NCBI GenBank assembly: GCA_049511115.1 | Contig: JBEKYH010000039.1 | Span: 1 to 28,876 of the forward strand | From: JBEKYH01 sp049511115 | GTDB lineage: Bacteria; Planctomycetota; Phycisphaerae; Tepidisphaerales; Tepidisphaeraceae | Reading direction: 5' to 3' | Length of the DNA stretch: 28,876 nt | Shown here: positions 17,101-23,649 of the stretch, in pieces | Layout of the letters: every line of letters begins with the position of its first letter | Numbering within the stretch: position 1 is the stretch's first letter | The notes under the pieces: model-generated | Databases searched by the model: none | What the model saw: the letters and a program-made list of their open reading frames with translations, nothing else | Told to the model about the DNA's origin: nothing | Position numbers and translations under genes: made by a program

Positions 17101-18101
17101 TTTTCCTTGGCGGCCTGGATTTCCTTTTTCCGAGTGGCAATCGCCGCTTCGCCTTCGCTCTGGCGGCGCAGTTCGGCATTGGCGGTGATCGCATCGATGG
17201 CCAGCCGCCCCGATTCTAAAGCCTGCCGCAGCGGCACGAAGGCCGCCGCCACCTGCTTCTTGGCTGTCAAGTTCAGGAAAATTCCCAGCGCAATGACAGG
17301 GCCAACGGAGAGGACCGCGCAGGCAGCGAATAAAATTGGCTCGAACTGCCCGGCGAGGAACTGGGGAACCGCGATGGCCGCGACGCAAATTACTCCGCCG
17401 ATCATCCAATGCTTGCCACCCGATGAAATGCGCGCGATTTTCAGATCAGACAGCGCCTTTAACTGTGCCTCGGCGATCTCGCGCTGCTTTTCAAAGAACT
17501 CCATCGGGTCGCCCGTCGGCGTGGTGGGAGCAGGCTGATTTGCCGGCGCCGGCGGCGTGGACTGGCTCAGATTCAGCAACGTGGCCTTGGTCCGGTCGTC
17601 CAGTTCATCCAGCGCGGCCGTTGCATTGGCGGCTTTTTCCTGTGATTTTTTGTACTCCTCCTTGATGCGAATCTCGGCGGCCTCCAGAACGCTGTCGGCC
17701 AGCCACGTCCCCTGCTCCAGCTTGGTCTTCACATCCTCGGAGGTCTTGTTGAATTCGTGATCGATGCGCTGCCGCTTGGTCTTTACCTTGCCCGACAGCT
17801 CGTCGCGAGCCCACTCAAACTGCTTATCGGATTCCATCACCCGCCGTGAATACAGATCGCGCGCCGCCTGCTCGAGGGCCTGATATTTCTGCTGGGTCGC
17901 GGCCAGCGATCGCTCCAATATCTTCTTGGAACGATCCTGCGCGGAGGCGAGGTCCTGGTCGATCTTCAATTCGGCGGCCGCGCACTTCTTGACCAGATGA
18001 ACCAGACTGTCCAGCGCATCGCGCTGCAAATCGCGGCGCGTCGCGGCCGGAGTGTCACTGACAACTGGGGCTGCGGATACCGGAGCGGTTTCTTGTAACA
18101 T
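14148..18101 (-). CDS. EssC/EccC-like FtsK-SpoIIIE ATPase of an ESX-like system
   Basis: 1317 aa from the ATG at 18101; an in-frame TTG at 18134 overlaps the previous stop and is less likely. The N-terminal ~200 residues are charged coiled coil, then two membrane helices at about 229-275, more coiled coil to about 400, then three FtsK-like modules. Module 1 (about 500-700) is degenerate: HHDPAGRNDA in place of Walker A and VIADF in place of VIDEF. Module 2 is intact: Walker A GKTGSGKS at 776-783 and Walker B LLVIDEF with Asp884/Glu885. Module 3 (from about 1074) has GQQEESAM in place of a P-loop. EccC/EssC proteins energise export of WXG100 helical hairpins across the inner membrane. Three candidate substrates precede it in the operon. 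An FHA domain, as in firmicute EssC, was not seen. Confidence 0.88.
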   Translation of the reverse strand: MLQETAPVSAAPVVSDTPAATRRDLQRDALDSLVHLVKKCAAAELKIDQDLASAQDRSKKILERSLAATQQKYQALEQAARDLYSRRVMESDKQFEWARDELSGKVKTKRQRIDHEFNKTSEDVKTKLEQGTWLADSVLEAAEIRIKEEYKKSQEKAANATAALDELDDRTKATLLNLSQSTPPAPANQPAPTTPTGDPMEFFEKQREIAEAQLKALSDLKIARISSGGKHWMIGGVICVAAIAVPQFLAGQFEPILFAACAVLSVGPVIALGIFLNLTAKKQVAAAFVPLRQALESGRLAIDAITANAELRRQSEGEAAIATRKKEIQAAKEKFNPMLEQSAQLRDEQVTSVKKDAARRLNELEKQRATARAETEAWQKAILPKLAKRLEAHLKAAHDTSDAAQFLAQCDHDKARAALEREWSEGLTSIRAPIGDKAAAPSDWTREHWDNWIPPKKFAETIRFGELQIDVEKIVKSASPDGKFTLPLPEAFKLPALLAFPRQSSLLIHHDPAGRNDAIHLLQLVMVRLLTCLPPGRVHFTIIDPAGLGQNFAGFMHLSEFDETLVGTRIWTTQEQIEQRLTDLTEHMETVIQKYLRNEYETIDEYNEQAGELSEPYRFLVIADFPSQFEADSLRKLASIASTGARCGVYTLIARDMRLQMPSGAHFEDVERHSVNLVRQGDKLTWRDDVFKQFPLTLDAPPPEDALTHILHSVGNGAKQASRVEVPFENITPKGPQFWSLNSASELQVPVGRMGATRLQYVRLGRGVAQHGLIAGKTGSGKSSLLNALITNTALWYPPDQVMMYLIDFKKGVEFKTYATHNLPHAKAIAVESDREFGLSVLQRIDAELTVRGELYRKLGVQDLAAYRQTPDPRPMPRILLVIDEFQEFFSEDDKISQEASQLLDRLVRQGRAFGIHVFLGSQTLAGSSGLSRSTIGQMGVRVALQCSEADSQLILGDNNSAARLLSRPGEAIYNDAGGLVEGNSPFQVAWLPDDKREESLKLVQERAATRLGTWESPIIFEGNSAAPIGKNTQLTNLLDAATWGAPPAAPLAWLGDPVAIKAPTAVPFRRQSGGNLLMIGQQEESAMAMMAAVVMAMAAQFSPQGAKFVVLDGSPVDSPLAQVLPAVKAALPHDVKMVDYRGVNDAINELAVELAKRQAVEPTAAGTGGDEIFVLVYGIQRYRMLRKEEESYSFSSSSDEEKKPNPGKQFADLMRDGPGLGIHIVGWADTPASIERTLDRTAMREFDFRVLFQMSANDSSNLIDSPAANKLGAHRALVYSEEQGTMEKFRPYALPDKEWLERIKKAFEAKKSPASA

Positions 18102-18124
18102 CTCTGACTTTCGAAAAAAGGGGA

Positions 18125-18337
18125 TTACTGGCAATCGCGCCGGACCGTATTCAAAATAGTCGCCATGGCGTCCATGGCCTGGCTGGCGCTGCGGAGGTCG
18201 GCTTCGAGCGGCTCGAGCCGGTTTTTCTCAAAACTGTGGCTCATGGCGTCGTTCCATTGCGTGCGGACATCGCCCCAGCGCGCCATCAGGTCTTTCATCG
18301 CCTTTCCCAGCAAAGCTCGGCCGTCTTGTACGCCCAT
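18125..18337 (-). CDS. 70-aa WXG100-like helical protein (W-N-D hinge)
   Basis: Lies 23 nt upstream of the ATPase start. The sequence suggests two helices around TQWNDAMSHSFEKNRLEPLE: a Trp at the hinge, W-N-D in place of W-x-G, and a Phe seven residues later, as in WXG100 proteins. It is shorter than the usual ~100 aa and has no signal peptide. There is no tyrosine, so the YxxxD/E export signal of mycobacterial ESX substrates is absent. The likely role is a secreted or chaperone-like partner of the ATPase; this rests on context and helix pattern, not on a firm family match. Confidence 0.7.
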   Translation of the reverse strand: MGVQDGRALLGKAMKDLMARWGDVRTQWNDAMSHSFEKNRLEPLEADLRSASQAMDAMATILNTVRRDCQ

Positions 18338-18412
18338 CGCATCGGCTCCTTAACTCTTAACTTCATTCCGCGTTTTAGCATCAAACGGCAACGTCATTTC
18401 AGACCGCCGAAC

Positions 18413-19441
18413 TCATTTCGGCGGCGGGGGAGGAGTCCACAAACTTTCATCCTTATCGCTGAGCATGGCTGCGATGCCGTTTTTGTCCAAGACCACCAGC
18501 GTCCCCGGCGGCAGGGCCAGCAATTGCTTCCAATCGGGCCGCCCACCCAGTAATTGCGCCACGGAAACCGCCTGAAGCTCCGCCTCGGACGCTTCGGTCT
18601 TTCCCACATACCAGCCGCTGTCACCCGCGGCATCCGTCGCCGCGCGAATCAGAAACACCTGCCCGGCAGTATCCACGCCCTTGGCCATGACGACCTTATC
18701 CCCGTCGGCCGGTGTGGCCCAAGTTGCTTTGAGCTCACCGATCAAACGTACTGTTTCATCCGAAAGCGCCGTAACCGACCATTGCGCCGGCGCTGCTGCG
18801 GCAGCCGCGCCGGCCCGCGCTTCCAGCGAAGGCGCCAGCCCGCGCAAATTGGCGTACGGCTTTCGCTCCGCCACCGGGGCCGATCCGCGCGACATCGACG
18901 CGCCTCCACCCTGGGCGAAATACGCCGCCAGCGAGGGATCAAGCTCAACGTCCTTGGCCAAACCGATCGCGGCGTATTCCTGCAGGGTATGGATCAACGC
19001 CCCCATGTGGCCGATCGCCGCGGGAACGTCGCTGGTAACGCTGGTCACAAACCGCTGCACCTGCCCCTTGTAGAGGAGCATTTCCTTTTGCAGCCGCTTG
19101 GCCCACTGCTTGGTCGCCGCCAGTTTCTGTTCCGCCTCGGCCAACTGGTTGAGGGCCTTGGTGACCATCTTCTGTTCTTCAACCGCCGAGGGAGTGCGCC
19201 CGCTGGAATCCTTGAAGATTTGCTTTTGCCGCAAGGCTTCCTTAGCCCGTGCCACGGCTTCCTGGCGATGGCGGATTTGCGTGCTCCAATGACTGAACTG
19301 ATCGTGCTCGAGCCAGTTGATGGTGCGGTTCACATCCGCTTCAGCGTCGCCGAGGGCGGAAGAGGCGGTCTCCTGGAATTTCACCAGGGCCACGCGAAAA
19401 ACCGCCAACGATTCGATGGATTCAACTCGCGCGCCTGCCAT
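18413..19441 (-). CDS. 342-aa helical protein of the ESX-like operon
   Basis: I do not recognise a named family. Residues 1-150 are heptad-rich helices with a Trp hinge (INWLEHDQFSHWSTQIRHRQ) and a long coiled coil (about 50-125), resembling the N-terminal targeting halves of large type VII substrates. A low-complexity Ala-rich linker at about 215-230 is followed by a C-terminal domain of about 110 residues (WYVGKTEASEAELQAVS, then WKQLLALPPGTLVVLDKNG) and a WTPPPPPK end. There is no signal peptide or membrane segment. It lies 73 nt after the WXG100 gene and 75 nt before the 70-aa gene, all on the same strand. It may be a substrate or a structural component. Confidence 0.7.
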   Translation of the reverse strand: MAGARVESIESLAVFRVALVKFQETASSALGDAEADVNRTINWLEHDQFSHWSTQIRHRQEAVARAKEALRQKQIFKDSSGRTPSAVEEQKMVTKALNQLAEAEQKLAATKQWAKRLQKEMLLYKGQVQRFVTSVTSDVPAAIGHMGALIHTLQEYAAIGLAKDVELDPSLAAYFAQGGGASMSRGSAPVAERKPYANLRGLAPSLEARAGAAAAAAPAQWSVTALSDETVRLIGELKATWATPADGDKVVMAKGVDTAGQVFLIRAATDAAGDSGWYVGKTEASEAELQAVSVAQLLGGRPDWKQLLALPPGTLVVLDKNGIAAMLSDKDESLWTPPPPPK

Positions 19442-19514
19442 TGGAAGCCCGCCTCGCTTTCAACGCCCGTTGGACAATCCGCTTTAGCGCGGATAATGAC
19501 GCTCGACGAACCGC

Positions 19515-19787
19515 TCAACGCTGGCGGAGATATTCCTCGATCGCCGCCGCCTTCTTGTTCAGGAAGGAGACATGTTGAGCGCTGTCGTCAATGAACTTAC
19601 CCACGACCTTCATGGTCTGTTCAAATCCTTCAGTGAATTTCTTCTGTTCCTGGTCGCGCCACGTCGCTTCCAGCCCGCGCAGACGACCGTGCAAACCGGC
19701 CAAAAGGCCGCCCAGGTCGTTGTTAAACCGGTTCAGGTCAGAAGAAAATCGCCGCAGTTCCGTCGGGTCTACATTGGCTTTTGACAT
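19515..19787 (-). CDS. WXG100-family protein, 90 aa
   Basis: First gene of the ESX-like operon. Two helices of about 40 residues flank LEATWRDQEQKKFTEGFEQ: W-R-D at the hinge instead of W-x-G, with the Phe positions of the second helix conserved. Length and helix pattern fit the WXG100 (ESAT-6/EsxA) superfamily. There is no signal peptide. The C-terminus IEEYLRQR lacks YxxxD/E. AGGGAG lies about 9 nt before the ATG, and a promoter with a perfect TATAAT lies just upstream. It is likely exported by the ATPase encoded downstream, possibly as a dimer or with the 70-aa protein. Confidence 0.85.
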   Translation of the reverse strand: MSKANVDPTELRRFSSDLNRFNNDLGGLLAGLHGRLRGLEATWRDQEQKKFTEGFEQTMKVVGKFIDDSAQHVSFLNKKAAAIEEYLRQR

Positions 19788-19820
19788 TGTCGTTTCTCCC
19801 TGGCTAATTCAGGTCAACAC

Positions 19821-19851
19821 ATTATACCCGGAAATGAGGCCGCTTGGCCAA
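19821..19851 (-). promoter_or_regulatory. Promoter of the ESX-like operon
   Basis: On the minus strand, TTGGCC (19851-19846), 19 nt, then a consensus TATAAT (19826-19821). Transcription would start near 19814, giving a leader of about 27 nt with the AGGGAG ribosome site of the WXG100 gene. The spacer is slightly long, but the -10 box is perfect. Confidence 0.6.
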
Positions 19852-19931
19852 TCCGCGCGGGCGTTTGCGAGGCGTAAAACCCGCAGCAGCGTATCGCGTG
19901 ACAGCGCCATTGATGCCTCCGACCCTCTCGG

Positions 19932-19971
19932 TCCCCCGCCCCCGGTAAGTCCGGGGGAGGGCTGGGGAGGG
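19932..19971. repeat. Dispersed palindromic repeat B, copy 2
   Basis: Same element as at 9965-10004: TCCCCCGCCCCCGGTA, variable bases, TCCGGGGGAGGGCTGGGGAGGG, with hairpin core CCCCCGG-taagt-CCGGGGG. It lies between the divergent ESX-like operon promoter and the membrane-protein gene. Confidence 0.8.
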
Positions 19972-20020
19972 GGCTTTTTGCGAGTAGCGATTTTCGGCAT
20001 GAGACCCGCACCCTAACCGA

Positions 20021-20050
20021 TTGCGTGGCTCCTCCGCGCATACATATAAT
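20021..20050 (+). promoter_or_regulatory. Promoter placed for a leaderless transcript
   Basis: TTGCGT (20021-20026), 18 nt, TATAAT (20045-20050). The expected start of transcription, six to seven bases after the -10 box, coincides with the ATG at 20057, and no ribosome site is visible before that ATG. Confidence 0.55.
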
Positions 20051-20056
20051 TGGCCG

Positions 20057-20731
20057 ATGCTCGGCAACTCTAGGCATCCCTCCCCGGCCGCTGAGGCTGT
20101 CGCCGAATACGTCCGCCAGCGCATGATCCAGCGAGAGCTGGCCATTTATGGCAAAATCGCGATTCTCCTCCTGTGCGGTCTGCCGGCGCTCTTCATCGGC
20201 CCTTTTCTAAGTGGGGCCCTGATTTGCGATCTGGCTGGCGGTTTCGGTTACCACTTAGATCTCGCTCTTGTGATGCCTTATGCCAATGCCGTGGTGATAC
20301 CGCTACTCTTCTGGGCGGAATACAAAACCGAGGGAACTTTTTTGAGTCGCGCGGTGGCCAATTACAAAGAATCGTCTTTTTACGGCGATTTTTCGGGCCT
20401 GCGAATATTTCTTTACCGTCCGATCCTGGGGAGCATCGGATGGGTCGAGATATCCCTTTGGGGTCCGCGCCAGGTACTTGATGCGATCGGCCGAATCCGA
20501 GCGATGGCGGCGCTTCGATCAGCCGACCGGAATCAGGCCGAGTCCATCCTCCTGCGACTGGCCACCTCGCATTGCGGCATAGCGATCAACGAACTCCTCG
20601 ACGGAGAAGCTCTGAACATCGGCGGCCTTTCGGCGATAGCCTACCTCCTGTTTTTCGATTGGGTCGCCGCTTCATTCGATACCAATACCGTCTGGGCCAG
20701 CAGCGAAACCAAGGCCGCGCTTAACGCGTGA
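20057..20731 (+). CDS. Membrane protein of unknown function, 224 aa
   Basis: Starts MLGNSRHPSPAAEAV at 20057. An open frame reaches back to a TTG at 20021, but that codon is part of the -35 box. Two hydrophobic segments are seen early: KIAILLLCGLPALFIGPFL (about 32-55) and LDLALVMPYANAVVIPLLFW (about 66-88). The rest is mostly soluble, with FLYRPILGSIGWVEISLWGP and a helix-rich part (RIRAMAALRSADRNQAESILLRLA) that could be a cytoplasmic domain. No family recognised. It is divergent from the ESX-like operon across about 270 nt, so a functional link is possible but unproven. Confidence 0.7.
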   Translation: MLGNSRHPSPAAEAVAEYVRQRMIQRELAIYGKIAILLLCGLPALFIGPFLSGALICDLAGGFGYHLDLALVMPYANAVVIPLLFWAEYKTEGTFLSRAVANYKESSFYGDFSGLRIFLYRPILGSIGWVEISLWGPRQVLDAIGRIRAMAALRSADRNQAESILLRLATSHCGIAINELLDGEALNIGGLSAIAYLLFFDWVAASFDTNTVWASSETKAALNA

Positions 20732-20784
20732 TGCCCGCTGCACATCCTCCCCGTTTTTCATGATGAAACTATCCGCACTTCCGT

Positions 20785-20790
20785 TACAAT
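20785..20790 (+). promoter_or_regulatory. Possible -10 box close to the CII-like gene start
   Basis: TACAAT lies eight nt before the ATG at 20799, again without a ribosome site between. No good -35 box is seen at 16-18 nt, so this is weak. Confidence 0.3.
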
Positions 20791-20798
20791 CCCCGGCC

Positions 20799-21287
20799 AT
20801 GAAATCCTACGACATCATCCGGCAGGCGGTGGACGAGCAAGGGGTCAAGGCGGTGGCGGCGGCGCTGAAAGTGTCGCCCGCGCTGGTTTACAAATGGTGC
20901 GAGCCGCCGGCCGAGCATGACGATCCCGATCAATCCGGCGCTAAGAACCCATTGGACCGGGTGCGCGAGCTCTATCAAAAGACCCGCGACATTCATCTCA
21001 TCCGCTGGATTTGCAACGAAGCCGGTGGGTTTTACGTCTCCAATCCGACGACCGACGTGCAAAAGAGCCGCGAGGAGAGCATCTTCGGCGAGACGCGCAA
21101 GATGGTGCGCGAGTTTAGCGACCTGCTGCACACCGTCACCGAATCCTTCGAGGACGACTCCAAGATCGACCTTCAGGAAGCCGACAACATCCGTCAGCGC
21201 TGGGAAGACCTGAAGACCTGCGTGGAGCATTTTGTGATCGGCTGCGAGCGGGGATTGTATGCGACGGACGTGAGGAAGAAGGGCTAA
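20799..21287 (+). CDS. CII-like helix-turn-helix regulatory protein
   Basis: 162 aa from the ATG at 20799 (MKSYDIIRQAVDEQ); an ATG 39 nt earlier is in frame but would add a non-conserved stretch that covers the -10-like box. The N-terminal 35 residues form an HTH-like unit (AVDEQGVKAVAAALKVSPALVYKWCEPP) resembling phage CII-type regulators. Then come a charged helix region (NPLDRVRELYQKTRDIHLIRWICNEAGGFYV) and a long acidic helical C-terminus. It is probably a DNA-binding regulator found in cellular genomes outside prophages; no other phage genes are nearby. Target unknown. ispE starts 51 nt downstream on the same strand. Confidence 0.7.
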   Translation: MKSYDIIRQAVDEQGVKAVAAALKVSPALVYKWCEPPAEHDDPDQSGAKNPLDRVRELYQKTRDIHLIRWICNEAGGFYVSNPTTDVQKSREESIFGETRKMVREFSDLLHTVTESFEDDSKIDLQEADNIRQRWEDLKTCVEHFVIGCERGLYATDVRKKG

Positions 21288-21289
21288 GG

Positions 21290-21338
21290 GGACGAGGGGA
21301 TGACAAGGCGACAAGGTGAGGGGGTGACAAGGTGAGGA
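21290..21338 (+). repeat. Short G-rich tandem motif before ispE
   Basis: Imperfect repeats of GGGGRTGACAAGG and GACAAGGTGAGG fill the spacer between the CII-like gene and ispE. The last unit supplies the purine-rich ribosome site of ispE. Confidence 0.5.
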
Positions 21339-22205
21339 ATGCGACTTTTTGCGCCGGCGAAGATTAATTTGCATTTGCGCGTGGGACCGCCGCGGGGGGA
21401 TGGGTTTCATCCCATTCTGAGTTGGATGTGCACGGTTGGGTTGTTTGATGAGATTGAGATTGGACGTGCGGGTGGGGCGGAAATCCAACTGACTTGCGAT
21501 GACGCCACGATTCCGACGGATGAGCGGAATTTGATCGTGCGCGCGGCGCGGGCAATTCAACCACCTGGGGAACACGGCCTTAGGATTCACCTGACCAAGC
21601 GAATCCCCGCCGGCGGCGGCCTGGCAGGCGGCAGCTCCGACGCGGCGCGAACGCTGATAGGGTTAAATCACCTCTGGACGCTGCGCAAATCCACCAACGA
21701 GCTCGCGGCAATCGCAGCCCGATTAGGCAGCGATATCGCATTTTTCTTTTTCGGTCCCAGCAGTGTCTGCGCCGGCTTGGGCGAAATCGTTCGGCCCATT
21801 TCTCCCCCCCGACCGCGCTGGGCCGTGCTGATTTTTCCGCCATTTGGCATGCCGACGCCCGCCGTCTACCGGCGCTTTGATGAAATGAAATTGGGCAGGG
21901 CCGCCGACATTGAGCGCCAACCCGATTGGGTCGCGCTGACACAACTGCCGTCGGTTGATTTGCTCCCCCACCTGGTCAATGACCTCGAAGCCCCAGCTTT
22001 CGATATGAACCCGGCGCTCGGAAAGCTTCGCGGCGAATGGGAGCATCGCCTTTGCCGCATCGTCCGCATGAGCGGCAGCGGAAGCACGTTGTTTACGCTC
22101 TACGATACAAAAGAAGAATCGGACTCAGCCGCGGCGCAACACACCGGCCTGCGCGTCGTGCAATTGGCCCCGGAATTTCAGGATGCGGCTACCGGCCCCG
22201 CTTAA
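21339..22205 (+). CDS. ispE: 4-diphosphocytidyl-2-C-methyl-D-erythritol kinase
   Basis: ATP-dependent kinase of the MEP isoprenoid pathway; phosphorylates the 2-hydroxyl of CDP-methylerythritol. 288 aa, usual size. GHMP-kinase features: N-terminal APAKINLHLRV with Lys8, the ATP loop PAGGGLAGGSSDAA at 90-103, catalytic Asp132 in RLGSDIAFF, and the C-terminal MSGSGSTLF loop. The ATG follows AAGGTGAGGA. The stop is three nt from the convergent ugd stop, leaving no room for a terminator between them. Confidence 0.95.
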   Translation: MRLFAPAKINLHLRVGPPRGDGFHPILSWMCTVGLFDEIEIGRAGGAEIQLTCDDATIPTDERNLIVRAARAIQPPGEHGLRIHLTKRIPAGGGLAGGSSDAARTLIGLNHLWTLRKSTNELAAIAARLGSDIAFFFFGPSSVCAGLGEIVRPISPPRPRWAVLIFPPFGMPTPAVYRRFDEMKLGRAADIERQPDWVALTQLPSVDLLPHLVNDLEAPAFDMNPALGKLRGEWEHRLCRIVRMSGSGSTLFTLYDTKEESDSAAAQHTGLRVVQLAPEFQDAATGPA

Positions 22206-22208
22206 GAA

Positions 22209-23561
22209 TCACGCCCGATGCTTCAGCCGCAGCGTATTCTCCACCGCCGGCCTCCCCATCGGATAATACTGGAATCCCGTCTCGCGCATGACTTCCCGGT
22301 TAAGGCAGTTGCGCCCATCGAAAATCACCGGATTATTCATCGTCGCCGCGATCTTCCGGAACGGCAGGGTCGTGTATTGCGGCCAATCCGTCAGCAGCGC
22401 GACCGCATCGGCGCCGGCGGAGCAGGTCACCGGATCATGCGTCCATTCGACCTGGTCCTTGAAAATCTGCTTCATGTTTTCCATGGCCTTGGGGTCGGTG
22501 GCCGTTACCGTCGCCCCTTTATCCAGCAGATGGCGGATCACATCCAGTGCAGGGGATTCCCGGATATCGTCCGTGTCGGCTTTGAACGCCAATCCCCAGA
22601 CCGCGATCTTCGCGCCATTGATGTCCCGGCCGAGCTTGAGCTCGATCTTGTCGACAAATCGCTTCTTCTGGAGCGTGTTGACCGATTCGATGGCATTCAC
22701 AAATAGATTCTCATGCCCGATCGCGCGGGAAATATGGGCCAGCGCCGCCACGTCCTTGGGGAAGCAGCTTCCGCCGTATCCGCAACCGGCCCGAAGGAAC
22801 GCCCCGCCGATGCGGCTGTCCGAGCCGACGCCCTTGCGGAGGTCTTCGATGTCGGCGCCATATTCCTCGCAGAGGATCGTCATTTCGTTCATGAAGGAGA
22901 TGCGCGCCGCCAGCATCGCGTTGGCCGCGTACTTGGTCAGCTCGGCCGACTCCCAATTCATGGTCATGAAGCTCTCTTCGCGCTTCACCAGCGGATCGTA
23001 GAGCCGGCGCATGATGCGGAACGCTTCGGGCGATTCGCCGCCGATCACGATGCGGTCGGGTTCCAGGCAATCCTTCACGGCGCTGCCCTCGCGCAGGAAT
23101 TCCGGATTGGAAACCACCTGCACGTTGGCGTTGGTCTGCTGCTTGAGGAAGTGATACAGCTTGCGGTTGGTCCCGGCCGGAACGGTGCTCTTGACGATGA
23201 TGGTCACCAGCGCCGAATCTTCATTGGCCGCCAAGGCGTCGCAGACTTCCTTGCCGGCCGCTTCCAGGTAGCTCATGTCCACGGTGCCATCGGGTTTGGG
23301 AGGCGTGCCGACACAAAGGAACACCACCTGCGCGTCCTTGGCCGCGGCGGCGATATTGCCGGTGAATTGAAGCTGTCCCGAGGCGTAGTTCTCCTGCATC
23401 AGTTCCTGCAGGCCCGGCTCAAAGATCGGGCAATGCCCGTCGGTGAGGGTCTTGAGCTTGCGGGCGTCCTTCTCGACGCCGCGCACCGTATGACCGATGC
23501 TTGCCAGACAGGTTCCGGTAACTAGCCCGACGTATCCACAGCCGATAATTGTTACTTCCAT
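22209..23561 (-). CDS. ugd: UDP-glucose 6-dehydrogenase
   Basis: NAD-dependent two-step oxidation of UDP-glucose to UDP-glucuronate, a precursor of capsule and exopolysaccharide. 450 aa. Rossmann motif GCGYVG at 7-12, catalytic Cys266 in GCGYGGSCFPKD, Lys210 in ESAELTKYAANA, and a second nucleotide domain with KIAVWGLAFKADTDDIRESPA. UDP-mannose or UDP-GlcNAc dehydrogenase activity cannot be excluded, but the layout is that of the UDP-glucose type. It lies 88 nt after the phosphosugar transferase on the same strand; AAGGG sits about 9 nt before the ATG. With the epimerase further up it suggests a UDP-glucuronate-derived sugar. Confidence 0.92.
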   Translation of the reverse strand: MEVTIIGCGYVGLVTGTCLASIGHTVRGVEKDARKLKTLTDGHCPIFEPGLQELMQENYASGQLQFTGNIAAAAKDAQVVFLCVGTPPKPDGTVDMSYLEAAGKEVCDALAANEDSALVTIIVKSTVPAGTNRKLYHFLKQQTNANVQVVSNPEFLREGSAVKDCLEPDRIVIGGESPEAFRIMRRLYDPLVKREESFMTMNWESAELTKYAANAMLAARISFMNEMTILCEEYGADIEDLRKGVGSDSRIGGAFLRAGCGYGGSCFPKDVAALAHISRAIGHENLFVNAIESVNTLQKKRFVDKIELKLGRDINGAKIAVWGLAFKADTDDIRESPALDVIRHLLDKGATVTATDPKAMENMKQIFKDQVEWTHDPVTCSAGADAVALLTDWPQYTTLPFRKIAATMNNPVIFDGRNCLNREVMRETGFQYYPMGRPAVENTLRLKHRA

Positions 23562-23649
23562 ATTTTAAGCCCTTTGCGCAACAGTCACCCGTCGATTGAG
23601 AATCGGACAAACCCGGCCGCCGCTTGCAGAGGACGGCCGATTTTCTTCA

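Noticed and set aside
20799..21287. Prophage, suggested by the CII-like regulator
   Set aside because: No integrase, structural or lysis genes nearby; neighbours are housekeeping genes such as ispE.
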